Source: Cryptomeria japonica (taxonomy: Eukaryota > Streptophyta > Pinopsida > Cupressales > Cupressaceae). From it: a stretch of 64,000 nucleotides of DNA. The notes beneath the pieces were generated by a model that was not told where the DNA came from, did no database searches, and worked only from the letters and a program-made list of their open reading frames with translations. The DNA lies in NCBI RefSeq assembly GCF_030272615.1, contig NC_081414.1, forward strand, positions 50,501,136 through 50,565,135, read 5' to 3'. The position numbers and the translations under genes were made by a program. Positions within the stretch are counted from its first letter, which is position 1. The number at the start of each line of letters is the position of its first letter. Positions 1 through 12,665 of the stretch are shown here, piece by piece.

Positions 1-123
1 CCTGTGGGCTGTATGATGTTTTCCTTTACCCTAGCAATGGAGAATGGTCGTGTATTGCCACTTCTTCAATATGTTGTTTCTCTTGCAGTGATTGAAGCAA
101 TTGAGAGAGTGTGTGAAACAAAG
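1..123 (+). CDS. HCS1: Biotin--protein ligase (holocarboxylase synthetase), catalytic-domain exon
   Basis: The enzyme makes biotinyl-AMP and transfers biotin to a lysine of biotin-dependent carboxylases such as acetyl-CoA carboxylase. Frame 1 reads PVGCMMFSFTLAMENGR and continues LPLLQYVVSLAVIEAIERVC, which matches the plant HCS catalytic core just after the GRGR motif exon (not in this window). The exon ends at AAG before a GTGATT donor at 124, in phase 0. Its left boundary may lie outside the window, so the exon is probably partial here. The next exon is 52.5 kb away at 52645 and continues the family alignment with no gap. Known: the plant enzyme is usually about 330-370 residues with a plastid/cytosol dual location. 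Inferred: the gene is still functional, because all three visible exons are intact. Confidence 0.88.
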
Positions 124-2299
124 GTGATTCTGCCTCTTTTCTTCCTGTTTTGGTTATACATACACAGAATTTTATGCATAAACTGTTGTTTCACTTGTCA
201 ATGGTCCTGAGATAGTTTCACAGAAATGAGAAATATCAAATATCCAGTGGCCCTGAAGTAGCCTGATATTTTTTTGGCCCAAAATATTTTCACTGGTATA
301 AGATTTGTATGCCATTCATGGAAGTGGCATGTTATCTATCATTAATTCTAAATTCTTTAAAAAATTCATCAGATAAAAATGTAAAAGAAGGTAATTACGA
401 AAGTTTGATCTTTAGCAGCTTGTTCAACTACAGAATCATGATACTTGTGCAAATGTGATATTTGAAGGAAGTTGAGAAGTAGTAGTCATTTAAATTTAGA
501 AATACATATAGATAAATATGATGCTATATGAAATTTGTGGCTGTCTAGATACCTTTGACAGTCATTGTTCACTTTTACTTCTTGTAGTTATTGTGGATAC
601 AGGTATTCTCCGCTAGAAGATTCTCATGAGGGGCAATGTTTACTGCATGGTTGTAGGAAAAACAGAAAGAAAGAAATTACAGTAATGTCCACTATTGAAC
701 AAAAATGGTTAAGTGGATTTCAAAATACCATCAGTTACAATAGTATAAGACTGAGAGTAATGAAATACCTAAGAGCAAAAGTGGCCAAAAGGAAAACAGT
801 GAAGTAACTAAAAAGGAACACTTCAATCAAGATTATCAAGAGCTGATGGATGCCTATATTGAAGCCTGGTTTAGATATTCATGAATGAAACATCAGAATC
901 AAATCTCAGGACACAGAGCCTGGCAGCATCAAGCAAAGCCAAAGGGCTGGCAAGATCATTATTGACCACTATGAAAGAGTGGATGCATGATCATAGAAAA
1001 TGCACAAATTTTTCCCTATCAATAGCTGTTCAAGGGTCTCTCACCCGTATTAGGTAGCTCCTAAATATTGCCCTAATAATTGAAAGGATTTCTTTAATCA
1101 AGATGGCTAGCAAACAGTGGGCATGGTTGAATACGTTTGAAACACATCTTTCTTGTTTCAACAATAATACTGTCTTCCATTATCTTGAATCCATAGTTGA
1201 TGACTTAGAGATTTATATTTGTTTCTTTTAGGGCTGTAATTGAATCATTCTACCATGCTAGTCACTGATATCTACAATCCTTTGATTTCCAATTTTAAGA
1301 TTAGGAGTATTGCCATTTACTATTGGAGTTATTTTTTCATCCCCACAAGCCTATGAATCACTTGCAAGCAAAACACCTATCACATCTGAAGAGAAAAAAC
1401 CATGATTGACGCTATGCAACCTTGAGAGAGATTGATCCAATGAGGAATCTGATATGTAGATTAAAATGTAATTGAATTGGATAGATTACAAATTTACAAT
1501 GAATGAATTATTTGCTTTATAGAAAGCAAGAGAGACCTAATCTAAATTTAGCTCAAAGAACTAAAGATTAGCTCAACTAAGTGATTTTAATCTATTATTA
1601 ACCTAATCTAATATAACATAAAAAACATCTAAGTTTAGCTTAAGGGAATAAAGCAATTAAAGGACCTAATTAATTAAATAATTAGATAATGTCCTAAGGA
1701 AAAGCTAATGATGAATGCAAAATGCAAGCATGAATGGGTTCCGACAACAAGGCTTGATTAGGTACCCATGTCCAAACAAGACAACTCTCACAAACAGAGA
1801 AAAGGAGGAAACCCAGTGGGAGAAAACTCCTCTCCAAAAGAGAGAAAAATAATGAAAAACAGTACATGTAACTAAGCATGAAGGACTCAACATGTCCCCC
1901 CAAGTGCTGAATCTATCACAATAGTACAATGAATGCCCCCCCCCAATAAGAGAGAGAAAATGAGGATGGGAATCCCCCAAATGAAGTAGCTCCTATGCCA
2001 ATGGTAAATGCCCAAAGGCAGAACACAATCTGCTGCCTGCAAACAACATTTCTCCCCTTAGGAAGAAACAAATCCACTGGAGATATGAGAAGCCGCCCCC
2101 ACTAAAGAAACTCTTTTCTGATTCAAGCACTTTGGACCAAACATTATAGGCCTGGATGATCCCATGACCTTTGAGTCATTAACTCCCCAAATAGGATTAA
2201 AGTTGACATGAATGTTTTCAATTATGCACAACATAATGTACACATTTTTAACATAAATCTCAGTCAATTTACAGCCAGAGGTCCATGAAATCTTTTGCC
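124..2299. other. Intron sequence without a recognised gene
   Basis: This stretch is AT-rich intron DNA. A + strand open frame at 565-807 (80 codons) and short minus-strand frames near 1694-2267 show no recognisable domain. The frame at 1705-1980 lies beside a C8-10 run and is probably chance. The part from about 1700 onward may be the 3' untranslated end of the older L1 element that begins to be recognisable near 2300. Confidence 0.5.
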
Positions 2300-4085
2300 A
2301 AAAACAATTTTCATAGTTCCTCTACACAATCAGGTAATTACTTCCACCATCAGCCTTTGTTAAAGAAAATGCTCTTTTCTGAGGGTTAGGAATATCAAAT
2401 CCAATCTTGAGGACATGCCAAGGGATAACGCCATTTTCATTAATGATTTGACAAAAAGTATGTATACCTTTATTATATCCTTATAGGGCAAAGCCCCCTT
2501 TGTTAAGCAAGATGCTTGCCATTTATTTTAATAGACCACCATATAGGCCTGAGCATAAAGGACCTTTGCTAATATTATTCACATCCTACACAAGCCTTCT
2601 AGATGAGCTAAATATGAAAGATCCACTAGTATGGTTTTTAAACTTCCCAAACTTAAGATCCACTTGGCTGAGGCATTTCCAATTAGGATTAGACTTCTGG
2701 AAACCCCCAGAAATATTATGCCTCACAAGTACTTTTAAGGCTCATAACGATTACTGATTAAGGCTTTAAGGACTCATTTCATTGCCAAAGAAATACCTTG
2801 CATATATGAACTTTACACCCCAATTTTCTAGGCCTGTAGCACCACTCCTAGCTTATCACATGGCTCCTTTTACAATCTTTCCATCAGACCACCCAAAGGC
2901 TCCAGTTTGCTTTCAAACTGCCTCATATGAGAAAAACAAACCAGTCAAGCAAAGGAGAAATAAATAGAAAAGGAAGAGAAAACCTTTGGGCAAACTTGAA
3001 AATTTCTAGCAACTGCAATTAAATTAGTATGCCACTTACTCATCTTCTCCACCATATTTCCCATTACCCAGCTCACATAGGCTTTAAAGAGGGGTTCAAA
3101 GCAAAAGGCCTGCCAATATACCTCGCTTATTTGAACCACCCCACTCCCAACCATCTTTGACAAATCATCAAGAGGATGTCTTTCCAACTTAAGATAATAG
3201 GTTTGTGTACAACTATTTTGGACCATGAAGCATTGCAATAGCTTCCTAACATTTTCTGCATGTTTTTAAAATTTTCTTGTAACACAGGAAACAAAGCAGT
3301 GTCATCAGCAAATTGTCATTCAAACAAACTTTCATTGTTTGGGAGAGTGAAACTCTTAAAGGTGAGCCTTAAACAAGAATGCCTTCAAACATAGTGTAAA
3401 GCTTTAGTAACAATAACAAGAGGGAGTGTGCTAGGGTACATCCTTGCCTAATAGACCTTTGAAGCTCAATACACCTTGTTGTGCGTTATGCACACACACC
3501 CCTGTCTCGGACAGGGGACCCCCTCATCTTTGTTTGTAGTATGCTCAATCAAGAGAGAAGGCATGCGATTGAAACTGCGTGAGATCATTAGGACCGAAAT
3601 GAAGATGCACTAATGGCAAATGTTGAGGGTTTGCAGTATAAGCTTGACTCTGCCCAAACGCCTTTAAATGCCTAGTGTCTAAACCCATTTTGTGAAGAAA
3701 GAAAAAAAAAGAAGACGAAAATCGCGCATTTTTGTTTAAATTCTTGAGTTTCTCACAAAATGAAGGAAAATTGCATTTAGGAGTTTGGCATTTTGTTTAA
3801 AAAGTGCACAAAACCAAAGCCCGAGCCATAGGAAGTTCGCTCATTCACCCCTGAAATCACAAGTTCACTAGTCGAAAGTGAATGAAAATGGAAATTCAGC
3901 ATTTTGCGTGGTTTTGCAAAAGTGATCAAAATCTGCAAATCGCCCAGACATCCTGCGAAAAGGAGCTCGGCAAAATGAAGTCACGTATGCCTCTACCCCT
4001 GCAAGCCGCGAAAATACCGAATTTGCCCCATGTGAATTTTTAGTGCTGAATAACAGAGGCGTATAAACAAATGTTTGGCATATTT

Positions 4086-5358
4086 TGTAAGGAAAGCACA
4101 GTGCGGAAAAACGCTTCCCTAATGTCAATTTGCAGGGGAAACAAGACTAGTGTGTTTTATTACTTTACAGAATACTAAGATTAGCATATACAAAACAGAG
4201 ACAATGTCAAAATTCAAACATACACAGAGATAAACACCATGAATTTACGTGGGAAACCCTTTCGGGAAAAAACCCACCACCGACAACAAGATCACTTTAT
4301 TCTCAGCAAAGAAACTTTACAATAAAGTCTATTATCACAGCACAGATGTTCACTCTGATCACTTCGGTTACACACCACAGTATACGGCTTATCATCCGAA
4401 CAACAGCCATGTTCGAGTCTCCTCTTGGCTTCATATACATTTTCATGTCGACCGTTCAACTGTCAGTTTGCACCAATCGGTTAGACATCTAACTGTCTGT
4501 GTCGGTTTACATTCGTGAGAAAACAATTATCCCACATGCATCTAGGAATTGAACCGGTTCATATTCAAAAACCTCGGCTCAGACAAGTCGACTCCATCGG
4601 GTATCGAGAAGACAAACAATCAGCTATCCTGAACGTCCGATCTTTCTCTTTGCGCTCCGCCACGTGGCACCCCCTGATTGGTTTCGGGTCCCTGCTTTGA
4701 CATCTTAGCACGACCTTACTATCCGCCCAAAATTCTTCTTTATCATTGGGTTGCGATGGAAAGTTTCACGAGCGATTTCCCATCGCGACCTAGCGACCAC
4801 CGTCGGATCTTCTGCGATCGCCGTCCGATCATTTCAATCTGCTCGGCCTTTAATTCGCCTTAGCTGCACTCCTGCCGGCTCCCACCACTTGGTCGCCATG
4901 TTGCGAGGAATATACTAACGAGCAGTTTCCCATCGCGACACAACGACCATCGTTGGATCAACCTTGATCGTCGTTCGATCATCTCCGATCTGCACGACCC
5001 TTATCTCGCCTGGACCGCTTACTTATGCCGGGCCCCACCATGGTCGCCAAGTCGCAGGAAATAACATACGTGCATCTTTCCATAACGGTAAAGCGATGAC
5101 CATTGGATTAGGATCTAAACTGCAAGTCTTTTATCCTTTTGTCCATCCGATAACCGATGCTACCCCGATGACCGAAGACAACTTCGTCGGGTCATTGGGA
5201 TGACTTCAAACTTGCTACTTCGAGCTCCGATATGTCGAGTTCATCGGCAAAGGATATACCGATAGAGTTCACAGATTTTCTTCACACTGTTTCATCGACC
5301 AGAGTTAACTTGATTAGTATGAACAAAGGTCAAGTGAATTAGAGGCATAATTCCAACA
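4086..5358 (-). repeat. Copia 3' LTR
   Basis: A 1273-bp direct repeat of 9515-10778. On the + strand it starts TGTAAGGAAAGC and ends ATTCCAACA. It is the 3' LTR because the element reads leftward. The adjoining purine-rich stretch on the minus strand at about 5359-5372 is the expected polypurine tract. Confidence 0.93.
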
Positions 5359-5372
5359 AACTCCCACTTGAG
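5359..5372 (-). promoter_or_regulatory. Copia polypurine tract
   Basis: On the minus strand CTCAAGTGGGAGTT lies immediately before the 3' LTR. This is where plus-strand DNA synthesis of the element would be primed. Assigned by position and composition only. Confidence 0.7.
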
Positions 5373-5410
5373 CGAGGAATTCACTGGACTGCTTGGGCAC
5401 TTTCCAAACA

Positions 5411-6073
5411 TTATAGAGAGGGATGGGTACTGAGACCCATCGAGTTAGAACACCACCTGAACTTGTGAGAGCTCATCGGTTTTGTTAATGCGTCCACAAC
5501 ATTTTCTTGAGTGTCTACCTTGTTCAGATTAACCTTTCCATCTTCTACCATGTCACGCACAAAATGGAATTGCACATCTATATGTTTAGACCTGGCATGG
5601 TATGTAGGATTATTCACTAAACATATAGCACTCTGACTGTCACTTCGCACTTCAACCTGCCCTGCATCAAAACCAATATCTGTACTCAAACGCCTGAGCC
5701 AAACAACTTCTTTACAAGCATGTGTGGCTGCCATGTACTTTGCCTCTGTAGTGGACAAAGCGACTACAGACTGTCGCTTGCTCATCCAACTTATTGCTCC
5801 ACCATTCAGAACCAGAACGTATCCACTGGTGGATCTTCTGCTGTCAATGTCCCCTGCCCAATCAGAATCTACATAACCACAAATGCTGAGAGTTCTCTTT
5901 GAATCATTTAGATTACCATGATAACATAATGCAAAGTCTGAAGTACCCTTCAGATATCTGAAAACTATCTTTACAGCATCCCAATGTGGTCTTCCTGGGT
6001 TTGACATAAATCTGCTTAATACTCCCACTGGTTGGGCAATGTCTGGCCTTGTACAAACCATTGCATACATCAA
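5411..6073 (-). pseudogene. Copia RNase H domain and pol C-terminus
   Basis: A 220-codon frame beginning MMYAMVCTRPDIAQPVGVLS. It carries the Copia RNase H signatures DSDWAGD, STSGYV, LSTTEAKYMA and SDSQSAICLVNNP in normal order and spacing, and ends about 50 bp before the 3' LTR. This block is intact, but it lies in a different frame from the RT block upstream (6132-6941), so the original polyprotein is broken. Confidence 0.9.
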
Positions 6074-6131
6074 GCTGCAATAGCACTTGCATAAGGTATA
6101 CTCTTCATGTCATCTATCTCCTCTGGAGATT

Positions 6132-6941
6132 TTAGACTGTCATGCACAGACAGTTGCTTACTTGCAAAATAGGAACAACCTGTTGTTTACAGTCAGACAT
6201 ATTAAACTTATCAAGAACACTAGTGATGTATTTTCTCTGGCTAAGCCAGAGTTTTCTCTTAGACCTGTCCCTCTTGATTTCCATTCCCAGAATGTAGTTT
6301 GCTGACCCCAAATCTTTCATTTCGAACTTTAAGGATAATTGGGACTTCAAGTCTGAGATCATACCTTTGTTATTTCCAAGGAACAACATGTCGTCAACAT
6401 ACAAAGCAATAACAAGGATCTTATCATCTTCAACCTTGTACTACATACGATGATCTGCTTTTGATCTCACAAATCCCAAGGACAACACAAATGTATCATA
6501 TTTTTGATACCACATTCTAGGAGACTGTTTCAAACCATAAAGATACTTCTTTAGTTTACATACCAAATGTTCTTTACCCTTTTTCACAAAGTGCTCAGGC
6601 TGGGACATATAGATTTCTTCTTCAAGGTCCCCATGAAGAAATGCTGTTTTCACATCCATTTGCTCGACTTCCCAATCATATGCAGCTGCAAGTGACAAAA
6701 GAAATCTAATAGATGTCAGCTTAGCTACAGGAGAGAAAATTTCTCCATAGTCAATACCTTCCTTTTGAGAATACCCCTTCGCGACCAATCTGGCCTTGTA
6801 CTTGTCAATGCTGCCATCTGGACCATACTTCCTTTTGAAAACCCATTTATAGTCCACCGACTTTCTGCCTTTAGGCAAGGATACCAGATTCCATGTTCCA
6901 TTCTTGTCCAAAGATTTCATTTCATCATTCATGGCTTCCAA
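6132..6941 (-). pseudogene. Copia reverse transcriptase, split by a stop
   Basis: The first part (6441-6941) holds YKWVFKRKYGPDGSIDKYKA, LVAKGYSQKEGIDYGEIFSP and DVKTAFLHGDLEEEIYM, the standard N-terminal half of Copia RT. The second part (6132-6404) starts with the catalytic box MYVDDMLFLG. Both are in the same frame, separated by a stop near 6439. A further frame change precedes the RNase H region. The catalytic aspartates are preserved, but the protein could not be made whole. Confidence 0.9.
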
Positions 6942-7943
6942 CCAAGAATTTGAATCTGATATCCATGGCTTCTTTTATAGTCCTAGGTTCATCAGCATCA
7001 GCAAGTAAAGCATAGGCACAATTTACATTCAACATTGAAAAATTATACCTATCTAGGATAAACCTATCAGGTTGTCGCCTCTCTCGTGTGGATCTTCTTA
7101 ACACTTGTGCTAAGGCTTCATTTTGTTCTTCTTCTGAACTTTCAAAGCTACTTGAACTCTCTTCATTCTCATCTTCAGGTACATCTGGAGTTGTCACTTC
7201 TTCTCCTAGTGGAAATTCAATCACATCCTTCTCTTTTTCCTTCTCTGTTGGTTTATCTATAGACATAGGTTTCAGCTTTCGGAAGATGACACTTCTGCTG
7301 TACACAACCTTTTCAGTCTCAGGATTCCAAAGCTTGTATCCTTTAACTCCAACTCCATATCCAATGAAAATACATTTGACTGCTTTGTTATCCAATTTAG
7401 ATCTTTTAACATAGGCACATGTGCATATGCCTCTGAACCAAACACACAAATGTGTCTTAGAGAAGGTTTCTTACTAGACCATGCTTCCATAGGTGTCTTG
7501 TCTACTAACGCTGCTGTAGGTGACCAGTTCAACAGGTAACATGTTGTAGCAACTGCTTCTACCCAAAACTTCTGTTCCAGTCCAACACTACTCAACATGC
7601 TTCTTGCTTTCTCCATTAGAGACCGATTCAACCTTTCAGCAATTCCATTTTGTTGTGGAGTATAAGGCGTAGTTCTATGTCTTTTAATTCCATGGTCTAC
7701 ATAGTACTTGTCAAAATCTATATTGCAATACTCACCACCATTATCAGTTCTTAAACATTTTATTCTCCTTCCAGTTTGATTTTCAACCAAGTTTTTAAAT
7801 TCCTTAAACCGACTGAACACTTCTGACTTACTATTCATAAAATAAACAAATGTCCTTCTCGAATAATCATCAACAAAGGATACATAGTACTTTGATTTAG
7901 ACAAAGAAGGTACATCCACTGGACCAAACACATCAGAATGCAC
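6925..7943 (-). pseudogene. Copia integrase core and linker
   Basis: Two overlapping frames. 7272-7943 holds the integrase core with HSDVFGP, TDNGGEY and the PYTPQQNGIAERLNR block, giving the three acidic DDE positions. 6925-7449 continues in another frame with the acidic/serine-rich linker (EDENEESSSSFESSEEE) and STRERRQPDRF, typical of the Copia region between integrase and RT. A frameshift between about 7272 and 7449 separates them. Confidence 0.88.
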
Positions 7944-8056
7944 ATAGTTCAGAATGTTAGAAGATTTATGAGGACTTGAATAAAATTGAACACAGTTTTG
8001 TTTTCCGTATATGCAATGTTCACAGAAATCAAACTCAAGGTTACAATCAGTAAGTC

Positions 8057-9403
8057 CTACCAGATTTTACTCTTTAAAATTTTCAAACCTTTTTCACCAA
8101 TGTGACCAAGCCTATAATGCCAGAGCATTGTCTTTTCTACAGGAAGTTTAGCTTCCATAGAATTTACATCATATGTCAACTCGGTAGTTCTATCAGATTT
8201 CTTAGTAACTATATTACAACACACAGGTTCAACATTTAACTTGTACAGTGTACCAATGCGTTCACCCTTAGCCAAACTAATAGACCCTCTAGTCATCTTA
8301 CAACCACCAGACACAAATGTTACCTGGACTCCAACATCATTCAGCTTGCTTACAGAAAGTAGGTTTCTTGCCAAACCTGGTATGTGCAGAACTCCATTGA
8401 TTCCCTTTATTCTCCCATCATGAAATTGGATTTTAATTCTTCCTCTCCCAACAATCTCCAGTGTCGAGTCACTTGCTAAGTACACCTTCCCACTAGCATA
8501 CGGTTCATTCTTTGAGAACCACTCCTTGTGAGATGTCATATGGAAAGATGCCCCTGAGTCAATCAACCACACATTGTCAGAAGCAGGCACTGCCAGAATT
8601 GCTACAAAGGCGTCTGCATTACTGTGACAAGATTCATTATCAGAAGAGTTCTTTCTCTTCTTCTCCTCTTTGCAGTCTTTTCGAATATGACCCTTTTGTC
8701 CACAGTTCCAACATTTCACCTTAGACTTCTTTCCAGGAGACTTGGACCTCTCTTGAGACTCGGACTTGGACTTCTTCCCTTTCTTCTTGTCTTTGTCCTT
8801 TGGTCTGCCTCGAACAGAGAGTGCATCTTTTGTCGTCTTAGAAGACTTCTTTCTCATTTCTTTTGACAAAAGAGTATTGACCACAGTATCCATCTTGAAC
8901 TGGGTCATAGTACTACCAATGGCCATCACCAAATGTTCCCAAGAATCTGGCAATGAGCATAGCAACAACATGCAACATTCTTCTTCTTGAATAGCCACAC
9001 CGACTAATGTCAATTGAGTGAGAACCATGTTAAACGCATTCAAATGATCTGCCAAGGGTGTTCCTGCATCCATTTTCAGAGAATATAACTTCTTCCTAAG
9101 GAAGAGTTTATTCACCAAGGTTTTGCCTTGATAGATGTCTCCTAACTTCTTCCACAAATCACTTGCAGTCTTCTCCTCATGTATGTTCAACAGAACTGAG
9201 TCTGCAAGGCTTAGTCTTATGAGTCCTCTGGCTTTCCGGTTTGCTAAATCCCAATCTTCTTGCCTCATGCCTGAAGGTTTCTGTCCACTCACTGCAATCC
9301 AAAATTCACGGTCAACCAGCAGGTCCTCAATTTTAAGTTTCCATAGCTCAAAATTGGAGCCATTGAACTTCTCAATATCCATTCTTCTAGAAGTGCTTGC
9401 CAT
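8057..9403 (-). pseudogene. Copia gag, protease and pre-integrase region
   Basis: The start is set at the ATG at 9403 (MASTSRRMDIEKFNGSN), because this is the usual Copia gag beginning; an in-frame ATG 24 nt upstream is less typical. Gag is followed by a lysine-rich stretch, a CCHC zinc knuckle (CWNCGQKGHIRKDC), a protease active site (LIDSGAS) and the integrase zinc region (LWHYRLGHIGEKG). A stop near 8057 cuts the polyprotein before the integrase core. Confidence 0.9.
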
Positions 9404-9496
9404 CTTAATCTGTAAACAAGTAGACACACTAACAGACTCCTACTGAAAAAAATTAACACAAAAAACCAACCCTACCCACAAGGATAACACAACTGG

Positions 9497-9514
9497 CCAG
9501 GATCTGATACTATT
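9497..9514 (-). promoter_or_regulatory. Copia primer-binding site (initiator tRNA-Met type)
   Basis: Directly inside the 5' LTR, the minus strand reads AGTATCAGATCCTGGCCAG. This is close to the plant Copia consensus TGGTATCAGAGC complementary to initiator tRNA-Met, with a few substitutions that fit the age of the element. Confidence 0.75.
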
Positions 9515-10778
9515 TGTAAGGAAAGCACAGTGCGGAAAAACGCTTCCCTAATGTCAATTTGCAGGGGAAACAAGACTAGTGTGTTTTATTACTTTACAAA
9601 ATACTAAGATTAGCATATACGAAACAAAGACAAGAATTCAAACATACATAGAGATAAACACCATGAATTTACATGGGAAACCCTTTCAGGAAAAAACCCA
9701 CCACTGACAACAAGATCACTTTATTCTCAACAAAGAAACTTTACAATAAAGTTTGTTATCACAGCACAGATGTTCACTCTGATCACTTCGGTTACACACC
9801 ACAGTATACGGCTTATCATCAGAACAACAACCATGTTTGAATCTCCTCTTGGCTTCATATACATTTTCATGTCGACCGTTCAACTGTCAGTTTGCACCAA
9901 TCGGTTAGACATCTAACTGTTTGCGTTGGTCTGCATTCGTGGGAAAACAATTATCCCACATGCATCCAAGAATCGAACCGGTTCGTATTCAAAAACTCCG
10001 GCTTAGACAAGTCGACTCCATCGGGTATCGGGAAGACAAACAATCAGCTATCTTGAACGTCCGATCTTTCTCTCTGCGCTCCGCCATGTGGCACCCCCTG
10101 ATTGGTTCCGGGTCCCTGCTCTGACATCTTAGCACGACCTTACTATCCGCCCGAAATTCTTCTTTGTCGCTGGGTCGCGATGGAAAGTCTCACAAGCGAT
10201 TTCCCATCGCGACCTAGCGACCACCATCGGATCTTCTGCGATCGCTTTCCGATCATTTTGATCTGCTCAGCCTTTAATTCGCCTTAGCCGCTCTCTTGTC
10301 GGGTCCCACCACTTGGTCGCCATGTCGCGAGGAATATACTAACGAGCAGTTTCCCATCTCAACATAACGACCACCGTTGGATCAACTTTGATCGCCGTTC
10401 GATCATCTCCGATTTGCACGATATCTCGCCTGGACCGCTTACTTATGCCGAGCCCCACCATGGTCGCCAAGTCGCAAGAAATAACATACGTGCATCTTTC
10501 CATAACGGTAAAGCGATGACCGTTGGATCAGGATCTAAACTGCAAGTCTTTTATCCTTTCGTCCATCTGATAACCGATGCTACCCCGATGACCGAAGACA
10601 ACTTCGTCGGGTCATCGGGATGACTTCAAACCTGCTACTCCGAGCTCCGATATGTCGAGTTCATCGGCAAAGGATATATCGATAGAGTTCACAGATTTTC
10701 TTCACATTGTTTCATCGGCTAGAGTTAACCTGATCAGTATGAACAAAGGTCAAGTGAATTAGAGGCATAATTCCAGCA
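9515..10778 (-). repeat. Copia 5' LTR
   Basis: A 1264-bp direct repeat of 4086-5358, with the same terminal TGTAAGG and CCAGCA on the + strand. It is the 5' LTR because it lies beside the primer-binding site and the gag start. Several GATCG and CGATGG-rich stretches within it are shared by both copies. Confidence 0.93.
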
Positions 10779-11479
10779 TATTTACTTATTTTGTGAGAAA
10801 TAAACAAAGTTCGCACTCTTCCTTCAAAAAGGCCGAATTTTATCCTTTAAAGTGTTGAGTGTTGAGTTAAAATAAAATAGAGGGGGGTTTTGAAATGACA
10901 AGCAACTTTTCACAAAGTGCCTAAAGAGGCCAAGTTTTCTCCAAAATCGTAAAGCGTGTTTAAAAAAACAAGTTAAATCGCACATTTTCCTTTAAATAGC
11001 CAAGCTCCCTCTTAGCCATAGGATGAAAGGTAAAAGTGAAATTAAAGGGAGACATTTGAAAGTTAAATCGCACATTTCCTCTTACAAACCCGAGTTTGTA
11101 AGTTAAAGGGGGATTTTTGGAACAAAGTTCATAGGACCAAGGCGTATAAAATTCTTACTTTTTGGCTTCAAAAGCCGAGTTTTTTTTGGCCTTAGGTGTA
11201 AAAGATGTTCAATTTACATTCAATATGCAAGTTATATTCTATTTTATATTATCTTGTTCTATGTATTACTGATTAAAATATAAATCTGACTATCTTCTTT
11301 TGTATGGCAGGTGAGAGGAGCATTTATTATTTTCTATGTCCTATCTCTCGAATGCCACTCAATATAAGTTTATAACAAATGGGGTACGATCAAGCAATGC
11401 CTTGATCGGTCATGATCGATCAAGACATTACTTGATCATGCCTCTTTGTTAATACAAACAAATGCATGTTCATTGTTAA

Positions 11480-11720
11480 TACCAATCGGTGTGTAAATAT
11501 TTTAACAACCGATGATTATCGGTGTTTGCACAATACTTAACAGCCAATGATTATCGGTGTTTGCACAATACTAACAGCCGATAGTTATCGGCATGTTAGC
11601 CTTAACAACTGATAACTATCGGTGTAGGCTTAACATCCGATAACTATTGGTTATCATGCCACCCGATATATTGAAGCATATACAACCCGATATTTAATCG
11701 GTGTTTTGATTAATCATAAT
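11480..11720. repeat. Degenerate palindromic repeats in unit C1
   Basis: About six to seven copies of a 23-35 bp unit built round a small palindrome of the form CCGATNNNTATCGG, separated by AACA and often followed by TGTTTGCACAATACT or a related spacer. It lies in the 5' (U3-like) half of C1, in the same relative place as the 166-bp hairpin array of LTR1 and LTR2, but is unrelated in sequence. Confidence 0.75.
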
Positions 11721-12658
11721 ATTTATTATCAATTATGTTAGTCGATATAAATCGGAATGCAAGATTTATTAATTGATGAACATAAACAAAAGATATAGGA
11801 TGATTGAACTGAATAGGTTATTTATATGCAAATGTAGAATGGCTATGAAAGAGGAATTAATTGCTTGAAGGTTTTATCATAGTTATCGATATGATAAATG
11901 ATTGAATGAGAGACTTCATTTATCTCTCATTCAATCATTTATCTTGCCGAAGCTATCATGCATTAACATTAGGCGCCTTGAAAGGTGTTTGTATTTTCAC
12001 CCTAAAAGGCTGAGTTTGCTTCAACAAAGGACATTTAAAAGTTGCTAAGTGTCTTTTGATACTTATTTGTCAAATTTAATCATTTAATTTTTTGAAGTGA
12101 TTGATTCTGGTTGAAATCAATTGTTTGTAGATCTATGTCGTTGGGAAGAACTAAGGTGGCAACTTGAAACGTAAATTGAGGATGTGATCGCGATCAAGTT
12201 GGAAGATGAAGGCTAAGCACAAGCATGGTGATCATCAATTCAACTGGGCGAAGAATACAACCACATCACAAAGAATACGAAAGCAATGTTGTTTCGAGGT
12301 TAAAGACTGGTGATTACACTCAGGGTGCTACAAAGTCTACACACTCAGAAATCACACAACAGAGGATTCCAGAAAATCAGTTTATTTATAAAAACTAAAA
12401 AGTTTTAATGTAAATAGCTACCTGTGGGCCCCGTCTAATGTATTTAAGGCAAGGGGGGTACATAGGTTAGTTATTCTCAGCCACTTGATTGACCAAATTG
12501 ATGTCAAATAGTGGTCAATAGCTGGGAAAGTTTTTGGGAGGAGAACTGAAGATAACTAGGCATGGGTTAAAACTGCCAAGCTTCTAGAGGACAAATCAAG
12601 GCCCTTGGATGCAGTCAATTCTGGCCTTTGATTCAAATTGTAAAATCTATAAAAGGCA

Positions 12659-12665
12659 GGTGCCT
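12659..12665 (+). promoter_or_regulatory. TATA box of unit C1
   Basis: TATAAAA followed by GGCAGGTGCC, 850 bp before the 3' end of C1. The position matches TATA-like boxes in LTR1, LTR2, A and B, supporting a promoter with a leader/U5 of about 0.8 kb. Transcription is not shown. Confidence 0.55.

Larger units (their letters stand above)
4086..10778 (-). mobile_element. Copia retrotransposon with both LTRs, coding region decayed
   Basis: A 6.7-kb element on the minus strand with two similar LTRs (4086-5358 and 9515-10778) and matching 5-bp flanks TATTT (4081-4085 and 10779-10783). The order along the minus strand is gag, protease, integrase, reverse transcriptase, RNase H, which is diagnostic of Copia. 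The coding region is broken into several frames by stops and frameshifts, so it can no longer move on its own. It interrupts unit C1. LTR differences seen by eye are mostly C/T and G/A transitions plus a small indel, consistent with decay of methylated cytosines. Confidence 0.95.

Noticed and set aside
565-807. An 80-codon + strand frame as a possible extra exon of HCS1.
   Set aside because: It does not match the biotin ligase sequence, and the protein is already continuous between 123 and 52645.
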